A DNA stretch of 64,000 nt from NCBI GenBank assembly GCA_028564675.1, contig JAOVVO010000178.1:61506-125505 (forward strand), in the 5' to 3' direction. A model generated the notes under the pieces. That model was not told the DNA's origin. It saw only the letters and a program-made list of their open reading frames with translations, and searched no databases. The position numbers and the translations under genes are program-made. How positions within the stretch are numbered: the first letter of the stretch is position 1; each line of letters begins with the position of its first letter. This document shows positions 1-13,284 of the stretch, piece after piece. This stretch comes from Onchocerca lupi. Lineage: Eukaryota; Nematoda; Chromadorea; Rhabditida; Onchocercidae.

Positions 1-109
1 TTTGAGATAAAATAAAATATAAGGGAAGAATCACCAGTTCGTCAATCAATAAAATTTTGCTGTGTTGGTGTAAGAATTGACTTGAACTCAGAATGAATTT
101 ACATTTCAG

Positions 110-3100
110 GAATTTTACTGGAATGGGAGGATACATTTCCGTTTAATGGTATACTAGCAGAAAATCGTAACAGCGATGCTTATACGGTAGAAGAAGTTCA
201 CGGCCTTTTGAAAACAGCCAAATCACTGGACCTTGAAGTTATACCGCTTGTACCAACTTTCGGACATCTGGAATGGATTCTTAAAGTGGAAAAATTTAGA
301 CAGTATCGGCAAAACGATATGTTTCCACAGGTGAAGATTGTCTTAAACCATTGAATACAATTTAAAAAATATCATTTCAAATATGACGAATTTCCCTTCA
401 ATTTGTTTTCAGTCTTCATTTTTATCTATGAAGTTCTTAGAGTTTAATGTCATCAGAAAATGATGTCATGTATAAAAATAATTGCAGGTCATCTGTTTAG
501 CAGATAATGATGGTGTTTCAATAGTTTTGGAAGCTATACGACAGGTAGTCCAGTTTCATCTACCATTCGGAATAAAATATTTTCATATTGGTGCCGATGA
601 AGCTTTCCAGGTTTATTTTACCTTCACTTTGCATTCTTCATTCGAAATTTCAGTATTAGAAGTTGAAATTTCCTAAATGAAAGGAGTTATATTGCAGAAC
701 TGTGCCTTTTTATCACGATACCAATTTTTTGGCTTTTATTAGTTTTTATATATGTTAAGATAGATCAACTGAGCTATTCTCAAGTGCCATATTCTTTTCA
801 TATAAAGTTTTACTATATTTTATGGAATGTTTTTCAGTTCGGTGAATGCTTGAAAGATCGCCAATGGTTGGAAGCAAATAAAGGTCAAGGAAGGGACAGT
901 CTTGCAGCAATGCATTTAGCAAAAGTTTCAAATTATGTCCAAACACTCATTCCAAATGTTAGGTAAGAATAGAATTTCTTTCGTTCAAATGAAGCTTGCT
1001 TATGCTTGATTCATGTCTTTCTACTATTAATAGTAGAAATCAATTGTACAAAAATCATAGATTTCAGAGTACTAGCATGGCACGATATGATTAAATCATT
1101 TGAATCTAAACTGATAGAACAGTATCGTCTAGATCAACTCCTAGAAATAGTGGTTTGGGATTATTCCGAAACGTTGCAGCAACAAAATGGTATATTTTTG
1201 AATTTGTATGCTTTATTGAAGAATTTTGAAGCGCAATGTTTTAAATCGAAATTTGGATTGATTTGATAAAAAACATTTTAAAGTCTTTTATAAAAAATAC
1301 ATAAGACTTTGTAAAGATCAAATAGGTAAGGATTCTAATGAACTAATCAATTTTTGTCTACATTCTATTGAACTTGTTTCATTCCTAAAAATTTTGGGGA
1401 CGTTCTAAGAAAATTCAAAAGTTTTTCAAAACTATTTAAAAATTGAACATAAAAAAGTTACCAAAATTTTCCTGATTATTTTGCAAATTAAATCTAATTT
1501 CTTTTGTAAGATTTCACGTGGCATTCTCTGGCTGCAAAATTTCCAGTAGTTTGGGGCTCATCCGCTTACAAAGGAGCCAATGAACCGTCTTCAGAATTTT
1601 TGGATTTGAAACACTATTTTCGAAATAATAAAGCATGGATTACTCACAGGAATGTAAGTTCGTTTTTAATTGAAATTCAGTAATACTTGCATAGAATTTA
1701 ACTTTAATTACCATTCGATGTCAAATTCTAATAAGTTGAATTATCATTTCCCCTGTGACAGTAATAATTCAGCGGATGAGTTGTTGATTACATGCGCTCC
1801 TCAAATGCTATTTTACTATTTTAATTTAAGGCAAAAAGATCCGCTTTGATGGTTAAAATTTAGTATAGGGAAATTTTGAAATTGAGCATAATGTACAAAA
1901 TTTCAGTAGTTTAAATGAACATCAAAATTTTGCAGTATTTACATTCAGCTAACTACAAAACTTCGATCTTTTACTGCATTGATTTCTTAGACAAATGGAA
2001 TCTCAAAATTCATAAGAAAGAATTTAAAACACAGCTGTTCAACTTGTGAAAAAAAATTTTTTTTTAATGAGCCGCAAAAGTGAAAATTTATTAATTCACT
2101 GATAAATGACCTTTCCACACTAAATTCTTGCTTATGAGTCTTGGACTTATTGTTCAATAGATGACTTCTTTGCTATGAATTTTTTTTGGGATCATATTTT
2201 CTTATCTCGAAAAAATGAAAGGCAGGCCTTTCTTCTTCTTTCTAGTCCAACTACATTATGATAGCTTTAACATCGCTGTTCTCTAATATTTAATTCAAAT
2301 TCGCTGATTTATCGTTAGAAATTAATTACTCTTTTACAAGAATTGCAAAATTTGAGTGTGTTTCCATTGCAAATAATTTATGGTCATAATTATGTGAAAC
2401 TTTATTGCTGCTTTTGATATTTTCATCTCTTTTAATATTTCCGTCTTAGAATGTCATGCAACTCTATTAAACTCAAAATTAAAAATTTTCCATCACCTTA
2501 TTTTTCCAATTTTCTAATTTTAAGAATTAAAATTTAAACCTAAACTTGGATTCAATTTCTGGAATTTTATGAAATCATCAAAATTATCACAGGTAAACAA
2601 ACAGTCAATGCAATAATCTTCTCAAAGAATAAAAGTCAAGCACTTCTGTTTCGGACAACTTTTCGAACATTTTCAACATTTCATTTTACTGAAAATGTAT
2701 GTTTTGCTGAATTTTAGATATATGGTTCACTATTTCGTACATTTCGCGGTTTGATCATAACTGGTTGGCAACGATATGATCATTTTGCGGTATTATGCGA
2801 ACTTCTTCCAGTTGGACTTCCATCAGCTATTTTGAATCTTCTAGTAATTTAAATATTTCGTTGTTTTTCAATTCAAATTTTTTAAATTTGAAATCATCAA
2901 ATTTGACTTAAATGCATATTAACATTAAAATGGATACTGTAGAAGCATAGTGAAATATATTTTCGAAATTTCAAAGCAAATTAGGAAGATATTATCTTCA
3001 GATGAAGCAGACAAAATTTTTTGATTTATTATAAAAATCCGCAAAATGTCCCGTCCGATTTGCAATCTCATACAAATGGTAAAAATGATTAGATAGTCTA

Positions 3101-4631
3101 ATCAAAACTTCAAAACATATTCAGATTTTCGATCATTGATTAAACAGAAAAATTTAATCCAATTCTTCATCGTACTCGACTTTGTAATACTTTTACTCCA
3201 CTGAATATTTTTTAAATGAAAAATCTGTGACAAACTGAATATGTCTATACTTCTGATATTAATTTTCAGGTAGCAAAAGCAGGTGACAAAATTTCTACTG
3301 AATCAATAATTAGTGCCACTTCTGCTGCATTGAATTGTACATCAAAGATCTCAATGGAATACATGAATTCATTTGATTCCTGCAATTTTCCAGGTTGCAA
3401 CCTTGAAATTTTGTAGTTTTTTATATGAAATTAGCTACTTGTTAATATGAATTTCTTTTTTGTTGATCTGAGTGCATCATATGCAGTATATGTCACCATT
3501 TAGCAATCTTACTATTAGTACTCATAATTTAAATTCAGGTTTTGTTTTGACTTTATTTGCGAATTTATAATATCAATGTTACTGAGAGCTTATTTGAAGT
3601 GGATAGTTATAGTTTGAATATTGCAGAGAAGTGGTCATCTGACAGTGATAGAAAGTGCAATGATATAATATCAGTTAGATTGTTCTGAAGTAGAAGAGTT
3701 GAAGTTTTTTATCGTATTCATTGCCATATGTGCTTTTGGAAAAATTGCAGGTGTTGAATTATTCAACGCTATTCGTTCTTTGCGTGATTACATCAAAGCG
3801 ATCAAAAATGAAGTTTTTGAAAGTCACCAGATGAAAGGTTGGCTTAGTCGATTCAATGTACGCCATGGCTATACCCAGTTGTGGTATCTGATGGAATTAG
3901 AAAATAATATTGAAATGTATACTCAGGAAATGCTAAGTATGGTATGTTATTTTTCCGAACTTTATCAACAGTTAAGTAATTTTTGAGGATTTAATTTCAT
4001 TCTTGGCTTTAAAAAAGGAAAAGATAGAAAAAATAGGAAAAAGAGTTTATTGTTAAGTAGCAAAAGTCATTTGATCCTTTAAAGAATTAAGTTAATTATC
4101 TGTATAAATAAAATTATAAATGTTCATACAACGTTTCAAGTTCTTTATCAACTGATTTGAAATTCTAATACAACTTTGTATTCGAATAAGTACGTTTTTT
4201 TATATAGCTAAGCGCATATTTAAGAACTTTCGGACTAGCTGGAGTCGGATACGCGAAGCTTCCAAGTAGATTAGTCCTAGATCAAAGCTTTCTGATAGAT
4301 TCGTCCTAGATCCTAATAGATTTAAAAAAAATCATACCGCAATGTTTTTATTTCAATTTCTGACTAGTTGGACCCAGCCATGCTTCGTGTGGCCGGGTCT
4401 AGCTAGTTAACTAATAAAAAAGGCTTTTATCTATTTCAGGCCAAAATGATCGAGTCTTTGATGGAACCAATTTTTCGAAAACATACAATCGATGAATGGT
4501 TATACGAATATGTTGATCCGACCATAGAACGACTGATGGAACTATCGCAACAGATTTCTCAACTTAAAATGCGTCGAACATTTACAGTTAGAAATTTTGA
4601 TATCAGGAGACGGATGCATTATGCATTTTAA
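110..4631 (+). CDS. HEXD: Hexosaminidase D-like GH20 glycosidase (5' partial)
   Basis: Nine exons joined in phase: 110-330, 488-610, 838-962, 1068-1189, 1511-1653, 2718-2843, 3270-3393, 3751-3941, 4440-4631 (TAA). They give about 454 residues; the amino end lies left of the window. GH20 enzymes of the HEXD group remove terminal N-acetylgalactosamine or N-acetylglucosamine. Seen directly: EVIPLVPTFGHLEW in the first exon, the catalytic pair in HIGADEAF (exon 2), VVWGSSAYKGA (exon 5), and ITGWQRYDHFAVLCELLPVG (exon 6), all hallmarks of HEXD and the nematode hex-2 to hex-5 group. No signal peptide can be judged because the start is missing. The Asp-Glu pair is intact, so the enzyme is probably active. 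The last intron (3942-4439) carries repeat copies. The family call is firm; which nematode paralogue it is cannot be decided here. Confidence 0.93.
3942..4439 (+). repeat. Last HEXD intron, filled with dispersed-repeat copies
   Basis: About 4098-4215 is a minus-orientation copy of a repeat family also seen near 8120-8345, 12880-12995, 36620-36780 and 39270-39600 (shared AT-rich end with ATAAATAAAATTATAAATGTTC, then diverged CAA..TTTGAAAT blocks). From 4224 to 4409 lies a segment that begins GACTAGCTGG and ends in an imperfect hairpin: TGGACCCAGCC, a loop, then GGCCGGGTC followed by TAGCTAGT. A hairpin a few bases before CTAGT is the expected 3' end of a Helitron, but that reading is inference. 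Confidence 0.5.
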
Positions 4632-7600
4632 TTTCATTTTCATTTTTTGCAATTTTCTGTAAATATTTTTTTACTCTTCTTACAAAAATCAAAATCTGTT
4701 TGGCGCTATTTCCGAAATACTGATATTATCCAAAAAACCTTTTGTTGTATATAATGATTTGTAAAGGATTTTTTGTTTTTGAATGTTCTAAGATTTCTTG
4801 ATAGAAATCATTTTTGATAATCGTTGTTTTAATTTAATGAATTTAGTATCAGAATGAATATGGGATTTATCCCTAAGCAAAGCTTAATTTTTTAATAATT
4901 TCCTTTCTCTTTTTCATTTTCAATTGCTCTTTTGTCATTTAATCAAACTATATTAATGAAACATATATTGTTCATTTCATTATGCAGTAGCTTTCAATTT
5001 TATTATTCGGGTACTTATTTTTCAAATAATTTGATAGCCTTTGCTGTTTTTGTCTAACATTGATTTTTTTGCTAATTTCCACTCTTTTGTCATATTGAGA
5101 GTGAAATGGAATCGACTGCATTTATTGCGATCGTTTCCATTTCTCTTTAATCTGTTTAGATTTTTTATCGTGAAACTGCCTCTGAATTTTTCATTTTACA
5201 TGTTCATTTTGTGAAGAAATGGTGATTAAAACTATGACAAGCAAAATCGAAGAATCAGTTGACGCTTCTTCAATTAATTTTCTAAAATGCTTAAATTCCA
5301 TCGCTTTCAAATTCGTAGTTGCACTACTTAACTTAAGCTATTTCTTTTTGCTTCGAGCTAGCTTTTTTTCATTCCTTATTTTATTCTTTCTATTTATAAC
5401 TAGTCGAAGATTCACGAAGGATTAAATTTTTTCTCAGTGGGGAAATTGCTTTCGAAAAATTGCTAGTTTCAAATATATTTTAAGCAGATATGTTGAGAAA
5501 TTTTATTTTAGATTCTCCAAAAATGTAAGATCTAACTGTGCAATTATTTGCCATTTATAAATTTATAAATTTTCTTTCTTTAATGATCTCTGGCAAAGTA
5601 GATCGCACTGATATTGTCCCAAATTAATGTTGTCAAGATTTCTGAAAAGTCATCTAGATATGTTCACTTTTGAAGTAAAGCTTGAAAATGGTTGCTGATA
5701 ACTTTTATATTTTGCTTAAGTTATGCTATTGACAATATGAGTTATAAAAAAAAGTTTCGCATCGTTAAGACAAAAATGCAGTTTATGAAATGAATGATGT
5801 ACATGACAACAGAAAAAAGTGTCAACGTAGTGAATTGTTCTCAAGGGAATGAATAGAAGGGATTGGAAAGTGTTTGTGGACGATGGTTCAAGTTGGAAAG
5901 AGAAAATTGTTCAATGGTATCTTCATTGACACATTTCGCATATGCAACATTTTAAAGGGCAATTTTTATGAGTAAAATTTTAGTATTAGAGACGAAACTT
6001 TACTATGGGTTTGATATTATTCAGAGTATCTTTTTGGTTATTGAAAATAAAAGTTTCTGAAAATAAATTTTTAAATTAAACCTAATCGACTTTACTTATA
6101 TTGAGCATTCTTCAATGGTGGCTTCTCTACAGTTACAGATTAACCTATTACTTTGTTTGAAGCTATAGTCCTTTCTGGCCATGAAGTTCGGTGTTACTTT
6201 AATCGATGTAAGTATGGATAGAAGGCTAAATGGAACAAATACTGTAAATAACCCAGTTTTAACAATCGTTACTTCCATTTATATAAAGTATCGTTGATAT
6301 GAACTTCATATCATTGTATTTTGCATAAATTTACTAGCTCTCTATATTGGTTTTCAACTTAAGTACGTCAGAATAATGAATTTGAGGCCTTCTGATGAAG
6401 AAATTAATTGCTTCAATATTTTAGTAGAAATCTGTGATTTAATATATAGTCATGCTCAAATTTAAAGTCCAACTTGGGATTCCTATTTCCCTTCTAACTT
6501 TTTATTTACGGTTAGATACAAATAAAGCCTTATATCATCGTACTTTGCATAAAAAGCGATGCAATTTTTTATCAGACAATTGATGGTGTATTTCCATCTA
6601 CTCAAAGATACAAATCTTACCAAGGCTGATTCGTATTTGCGATTCTTTCCTGGAAATAAACCACAGAAGAACATTTATGGTAAACTTTCATTAGAGAATG
6701 CTGAGCATTCAAAATATATTGACAATTAGAAGAATTCAAGTTTGCATCGTTTTGCTAGTCATATCGAAACCATTCTTTTTTTTAAGTTCGATTTTTCATC
6801 TAAATTCTTTTCATTATCTATCTAACTACTGAGTTTATTTGCATTACATTATGGAATCCTGAAACTGTTTGTGAGACAAAATTTTATTTCCTTTCTGCAG
6901 ATTGATTAAGTAAATAAAAGTGTAGGATTCTTTTTGAAGATCTATTGATTTCTTAATTCTCAATTTTCATAAAATTTTAGCTCCATCAAAATAAGCTTAT
7001 TCTATATTTATGAAACCATTCGAACAGTACGGAATTTTCATGCAATTTCATATTAGATAGATTAGTTTTCTAAAGTTTCTTCACGATTTTAGCGGTCTGA
7101 ATTAACAAGCGAGAGAATCCATTAGCAATGGCTTTTAATAATGCAATTCTTTCCTGTAGAGATCAAAGATTTCTAACTGCAAAAATTAGTTCTAAAACTT
7201 CGCCAAAGTTGGGATAAATTCTAAGAAGCGAAGGAAACTTTGGGGTTAATAACCGTTTTAATCGAGAAAATACTGCCATCAATAATTTTCAATGATCGAT
7301 TTTGAAATGAATCACAAAACCTGTTTCTCTTAAATTGTGTTGTTTTGTTTTCTGTGCTTTGCTTCTTATGTGCAAAAGTTCTATCATACTACCTCTCTTC
7401 ATATTTCTCTTAGTATTATTTTTAAATTCATTATAGTTTCATGTTAGATTTATATAATAAATTTTTTTTAACCGCTACAACTAGATTTTATTCTATCTGG
7501 ACCGTCCAGAACTTCTATATTGACGCAGAAAGTGCGAATGATAGAAAGAAGCAATTTTATCAAATAGGATATCTTTGATTTATTAATTCCTATCCTTATT

Positions 7601-9098
7601 TTCTAAGCTCCTTTATCTCCTTTCTCTTTTTGTTCCTTTGAGTCATCATAAAGATTCATTAATAAGATATTTGCTTTTATTTCCTTCTTTTTGTAATTTG
7701 CTAAAGTAATTTCATATGATTCTGGCTAAAGATTTGAAGTATCTGAGAACTGTCTTTGGGCCAAGTAAATCTTTCAGTTCGAAATTAATCTTCAGTCAAA
7801 GAGAAGGAAAAATCTTTGATATCTGTTGCAATTCCAACGAACGCTTTTGCGATTTCCTACCTGTACATAAGAAGTTAAGCTAGTGATGGGTCATTTTGTT
7901 TCAACTTAAAGTTCAGGTCAAGAAATTCATTTCGGCATGAAGAAAATTAAATTTTGTTCCGAGGACAGATTGATGGGGCATGTGAACGATTGGAAAGGAA
8001 AATGAAAAAACAGAAATAAATCGAATATAGTGGCGCCATCAAGATGATGCGCGCTTGTGGCCATTCAGTAGAAAACTTGCGGATCGAATATTTGGAATGA
8101 AATACAGCTTTGTATGGTCTAGATAAATATAGTCTCTATAAATAAAAATGTAAATGTTCGTTTCTTCAAAAGCTTTTGCCTTCAGGTGCGATACGTGAGA
8201 AAAAAGTAGGCATATCTACATAAAAAGACGCGCCCATTCGAAGGCAACATTTCGTCAAAATTTCGAAGCAATCGATGAAGAACGTTCGAAGATTTAAGAT
8301 CTTGAGCAACGAACATTTACATTTCTTCTCATATAGATCAGGATAGACCGGCATTGTTCTAAAATATTTGAAAGATTGTGCACCAAAAAATTAGGAGCTT
8401 GTTAAATCGATTAATCTTCTCAGTTCAAGTAACATCTCATGAATCAAAAAAAAGTCCTTCATGTTGTGATAATTTTAAACTTCGAAAAATTTTTTCAGGA
8501 GTGAAATAAATGAATGATAAGATTTATGATCTCTAAATCTATAATCTTTACTAATACACTTGAAATTTGTACACATTAAAGTTAATGTGCTACAAAATCG
8601 AGACATAAGTGATCCATACTTGAAAATTGATAAGATTGTGAGATTTATAGATTAGAAAGAATTTGAAATGATTTGATAAAGTTGCTGGCAATCCTTTGCT
8701 TACTTTTAAGAATTCAAGGAGAATTCATTATTTCTTGATGCATCGATGTTTTCTCATTTTTTCTTTTTCTTTCTTTTTTTTTTTTTTTTTTTTTGCGAAT
8801 TTCACAGTGTTTCTTCAGAAAGTAAACATGAGTCATTGTCAATCAACTAGATAAAAAATCGGAAAACGAGAAATTCTTTCTCTATTTTTACCGCTTCCAA
8901 CACATGCAGTCATCACTTGGAAATTTTTTCATTTTACAGTTATCTAATGAAGGCAAATGAAACCACAAAGTTTATTGATTCAATTTCAATAATTTGATTG
9001 TTTTGTCAGAATTTTAGTATATATTTTATCATTTAATGGGCGTTATTTTCTTACTCGTCTTTTATTTTCAAATCATCAATACTAATCTCTCTTTCAGT
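4632..9098. other. Intergenic stretch between HEXD and the Shisa-like gene
   Basis: No coding exon recognised. Short open frames (5219-5425 plus, 6096-6278 minus, 6483-6674 minus) lack motifs, splice support and coding-like composition. The segment contains a repeat copy at 8120-8345 and a run of about 20 T at 8770-8795. The promoter of the downstream gene should lie near its right end, but no core element is clear. Confidence 0.5.
8120..8345. repeat. MITE-like element with inverted ends
   Basis: The left end reads TAAAAATGTAAATGTTCGTT (part of 8140-8165) and the right end holds AACGAACATTTACATTTCTT (8308-8327), near-perfect inverted complements. The interior reads ACGCGCCCATTCGAAGGCAA and then CAAAATTTCGAAGCAATCG, which recurs in diverged form near 39480-39540 and, reversed, near 36640-36760. 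A minus open frame here (8166-8354) is the repeat itself. It is probably a non-autonomous element or a Helitron or retroposon tail; the class is uncertain. Confidence 0.55.
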
Positions 9099-9101
9099 AT
9101 G
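9097..9101 (+). promoter_or_regulatory. Probable trans-splice acceptor at the start of the Shisa-like gene
   Basis: CTCTCTTTCAG ends at 9096 and the ATG begins at 9099, leaving a two-base leader. No upstream exon with a matching frame is visible. This spacing is typical of nematode spliced-leader acceptors. The basis is sequence plus inference. Confidence 0.5.
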
Positions 9102-10926
9102 CTCAGAGCACTCACGATCACGTTTTTTGCTTTTATGACAAGTTGTTACGCAGAAGTTAAGTGTCCACCGAATAAACAAGGTGAAACACTAACTTGTGCA
9201 TCTGCGTGCTGTAAAAGTTTGGATGCCACTTCTGAGGCAAGCTTACTTAACTTCTATGCTTTTAAGAAAAATACTTAAACGAAAAGATTTCCTCTTAATG
9301 TGAGCGAGAAAAATTTATTCGAAATGGTCAAATAATTCAGAATAATCACTTCATTTTAGCAATAATGTAATGTCGAATTCTTGAGGCAGACTTTTAAAAT
9401 GATTCACTTGAGTATCATTCTTATTGGGAGTATATACAAATCGAAATTTAAAAGCCTGTGCATAATAAAGTGAAATGGAACTTGAAATTCTTAAATCTGT
9501 TGTAAAATAAGTTGATAAATTTGGTCCTTTAATTATTCAAACGGTAATTTTTAGCTTTCTTTTAATGACAGGAACCTATAATTCATCTTTTTATTTTTAT
9601 CATATTGAGACATTCTACTTGAGAGTCATACAGAAATACTCGATATTTATTTTTATTTCAGTTAATTAAAAGTGTGATAGAAAATATGATGAATTATAGA
9701 TTACTGTTATAAAAAAAGCTGAAATCTTTATTTTAATTAATTTTTAGAGAATTTCCGTAAGACATCCTTACATCTCAAGTAGACTAGAGAGTGTGAATTG
9801 ATTTTTTTTCTGGAACAAAACGATGGAATTCAATTAAAATTAATTCGCTTTGGACTTGAAAAAAATCGGCAAACTGTTCAGATTGAAATTTTGTTCTTTT
9901 CGCATCCACAGTCATACAACAGTCCAGAACTCCGAAATATTAACTGAATAGCTTTGGGCTCAAATATCTATAAAGCTTTTTGATTATAAAACTGCAAAGA
10001 AACAGTAATTTATAAAATTTCAATTCAAAATATTCATTCAAGTAATATGAATAATTTAGATTTCCAGAATTATTTCTGTTGTGGATTGGAGGACAATCAA
10101 ATTGTTCGAGAGACGACCTCAAGATATGGTCGACCACAACGTTTTATTGCTTACGGCAGTAATTTTCAGTAGGCTATGAATGTTCAGAGATAATTTTTGA
10201 AATTTGAATGTAATTGGATAGAGCTAAGGAGGATCACTTTTGTATAAAAAGTGAAAAAATCGTTTCAAACTAAAATATGACATAACTTTCTATTTCTCTA
10301 CTTGTAAAAAATTCCCTGCTGACCTTGTGAGCTAATTGGCCAAAGTCTAACGATTAAATCATTACATTTTTTAGAGGAAATAAACATACTGATTGGAATA
10401 GCTCAAAGTAAGCCTGTCTGATTTATTGAAAATTGCGATATCGATTGAATCAGAAAAAAGTTTATTTCAGAATTGATTACACATTACTTATCATTGGATT
10501 GATTGTTAGCATAATCCTGAGTATACTTTGTTCATTCTTTTGCTGCCTTCTTTGTAATGGATGTTGGCTTCATCGACAACGTAATCCGCAACTGTACGAA
10601 TCCGTGAGCGATAGTGGATTCTATCCATTATGCTGTAAATTCTTCAAAAATTTCAACTTTTATCAATATATGAAGTTTATTCCTAGTTGCTACTCATATG
10701 ATTAACAGTTTAAATCAACACTTGTTATCTTTTTATAGGCGGATTTGGGATTCCGATGGGAACGATAGTGTTCAGTACCCATCCGCCACAGTTTCGGGAT
10801 GAATCGGAGCTTTACGGTGGATCATCAGCCTCCTCTTACAGTAATCGAGGACGAGTACGATTTAATGAAAATGGTACTCCACGTGGAGTATTGAAAAATA
10901 ATCCGAATTCATATCCAGAATCGTGA
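9099..10926 (+). CDS. Shisa-like single-pass membrane protein
   Basis: Four exons close in phase to 196 residues: 9099-9236, 10068-10168, 10471-10634, 10739-10926 (TGA). Residues 1-18 form a signal peptide (LTITFFAFMTSCYA). The secreted part is Cys-rich, with KCPP, CASACC and then NYFCCG, the FCCG block that marks Shisa-type ectodomains. A transmembrane helix (LLIIGLIVSIILSILC) follows, then a juxtamembrane Cys cluster FCCLLCNGCW with basic HRQRN, as in Shisa and WBP1/VOPP1 relatives. The cytoplasmic tail is Pro/Ser/Gly-rich. Such proteins act as adaptors in receptor maturation or trafficking; the partner here is unknown. Intron 1 appears to use a GC donor (GAG|GCAAGC), and the exon 2 donor (CA|GTAGGC) is weak, so that boundary is the least certain. 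A polyadenylation signal lies at 11076-11081. Confidence 0.72.
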
Positions 10927-11075
10927 TCTTCTTTCTCGAAATTCTTGTTTTTTCATGCTATTTTCTGCTTGATGTTTGTTTTTTATTTCAATGATTATGA
11001 ATGAAATTTTACTCGAATTTCATTAAGTCATTTCATTCTTTAAAAGAACATAAACGATAATTATTCTAAAAAACA

Positions 11076-11081
11076 AATAAA
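11076..11081 (+). terminator. Polyadenylation signal of the Shisa-like gene
   Basis: AATAAA lies 150 bases after the stop codon, within an AATA-rich stretch containing further copies. Cleavage position is not visible. Confidence 0.45.
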
Positions 11082-12879
11082 TAAATAATACAGAAACAAA
11101 TAAATAATATAGAAATGCGTCCTTACTGAGTTAAATGAACTGTTTATTGAATTATGCATGTTTTTTGTAGCGATGAAAGAATACAAAAATAGTTGTATGT
11201 TTTTTTTTTTTAATCGTTTTAAAGGGCTTTTGAAGTACTTTTTTCTTTTGCTTTTTCGTGTTTTGCTTTATTTTTAATATTTTTATGGAACGGAGATACA
11301 TTCAGAACTTCTCTCTAAACAATAATAAAATATTTAGGCATAGTACTAAAATACTACAATCCTTATCCGGAGATTTTCGAAAGATATTTTTTTCTTAAAT
11401 GAAATATCCATTTTGCTTTTGTTCTCATGCTTGTTCTCTCCACTTATAAAAATTGCCTATAAGATATAAAATTTTGTTCTCAAAACATTTTGGATTAATA
11501 CATGAAATTGAGTGCTGGATATAACAAAATTTCAGATCTCAGTTCAAATTCCAACTAAACATTTAAAAAAACTGAATATATATTTTATTTCATTTTTTTC
11601 TCGTCACATCGAACAAAATATTGCATATTAAAACTTACCATTGTGCATCTTTCACATGAAAAATTTTTATGAGTAAAATAAGAATAGGAAATTTTTCTTA
11701 AAATTACTTCATCGAATGAGATAGTGAAAATGTTTTGTAGAAAATAAAGTTAGAAAAGATCTGTTGAAATACTAAAATTATTGTTTTATTACGATTTTTA
11801 AACTTGGCTTAAAATTAAAATAGCTTGTTGTTTTGCTTGCACGAAATACTACTGATAATAGAAAATACATTAGAAATATTACTGCCTGTTCTTGCCACTC
11901 TTTAATCTAATTTTATCAGCTGAGGCATCTATTACTAATTTGAATTGTAAGTGCCTAGCCAATGATTAGTCAAGCCAATGATTAGCTAAGCCAAGCCAAA
12001 CTAACGATTGGAATGCCTCTTGAATGTGTTACTTTTATGTATTGAATTTGCACTAACTGAAAGCCACATATATATTCATCAAAACATCGATTCATTTTTT
12101 TACGAACAAATCAATTTCATTGTCCCATTTTTTTTTCCAAAATTTTTACATTCTTGATCTGCTCATACTTGAAGTAGCAAATGATAAATATAATTTCGTG
12201 ATATCAGTCGCTATAAATACTTAATAAATTACCTGCTCTTTCAACCCATTTCTAATATCATTAAGATGATTCATGCATTCTGATGTCATTAAGGTGATTC
12301 GTGCCTTTTCTTATCGATGTAAACAGCAAACCGCAACATATGTAGTATTTTTCGTCGGCTGATATATATTTGAAAAATACGATGGAGTAATTTATCATCA
12401 AAATAGATAAAATATCGATTTTATTTTAAAAATCGTGACGATTTGTTTATTAATTAATCTATAAATTGATGTTTAATGATGTTTATTGGCGATTTGTTTA
12501 TTGTTTACAGTATTATTTAGTGTTAAAAAGTTTGTCCCACTCTTTTTCTAATTCACGGTGAATTCCTTTGGCTTTATTTTCGAAAGTAATGATGACGTAA
12601 AGATAACTATGATTGTTTACAGGCAAAATCGCATTTTAAAAATTTGAAGTTCATATGTAAAAAAATTAGTTCTTGACAAGATTCATAAAAAATAGATGAA
12701 TGCGAGAGTTTTGGTTCAGAAAGTGAAAAATTTCGAATTTTAAAGTTCTTATGCAATTAACTTTCAAAATCCATCTTCGCATTCAGATATAAACAATAAT
12801 CTTGAAAATTTTGAAAGATTATTACATCTGGTGAAACTTTTCATTTAATATCATCCCAATGTGAATGCTCGTTGTGACA

Positions 12880-13040
12880 CAGCTCGCATTTGAATAGGAG
12901 CGTGCTTTTATATAGATAATGCATGTGCTTGAGAATTTCCGAAGACTTAAGATTTTGAGGAAGCGAACGTTTACATTCTTATTAATTTAGACTAGCTGGA
13001 CCGGCCACACAAAATTTGGCCCGCCCCACCTAGTCTTAAA
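12880..13040. repeat. Dispersed repeat copy with CTAG-type end
   Basis: The segment TTCCGAAGACTTAAGATTTT followed by GCGAACGTTTACATTC matches the right half of the 8120-8345 element. The left half (GCATTTGAATAGGAGCGTGC, then TATATAGAT) is the reverse complement of its interior. It runs into GACTAGCTGGACCGGCCACAC, which on the minus strand ends GTGTGGCCGGTCCAGCTAGT and resembles the hairpin end at about 4385-4409. Confidence 0.5.
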
Positions 13041-13284
13041 TAAAATAACGGCTCGGGCAAGCGTCTTCTAAATCTCGAACAAGTATCATTCTACCGATAA
13101 AATGATTTCAAGTAAATTAAGGTTAAGTTGAGTGTTTTTCTTCGCAGAGAATGATTTCAAAATAATTTTTCTTGGCTGTTCACTAACATCAACTGATATG
13201 CTTGCATAAGGAGGGGTGATATAATTTCTAGTTGGCAACCAGAAAAAAGACTAATATGGTGATCGAAATCTAGAATTTTCATTA

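Noticed and set aside
5219..5425. Hydrophobic 68-codon plus frame
   Set aside because: Typical of T-rich DNA read as Phe/Leu/Ser; no signal peptide logic, no acceptor and no conserved feature.
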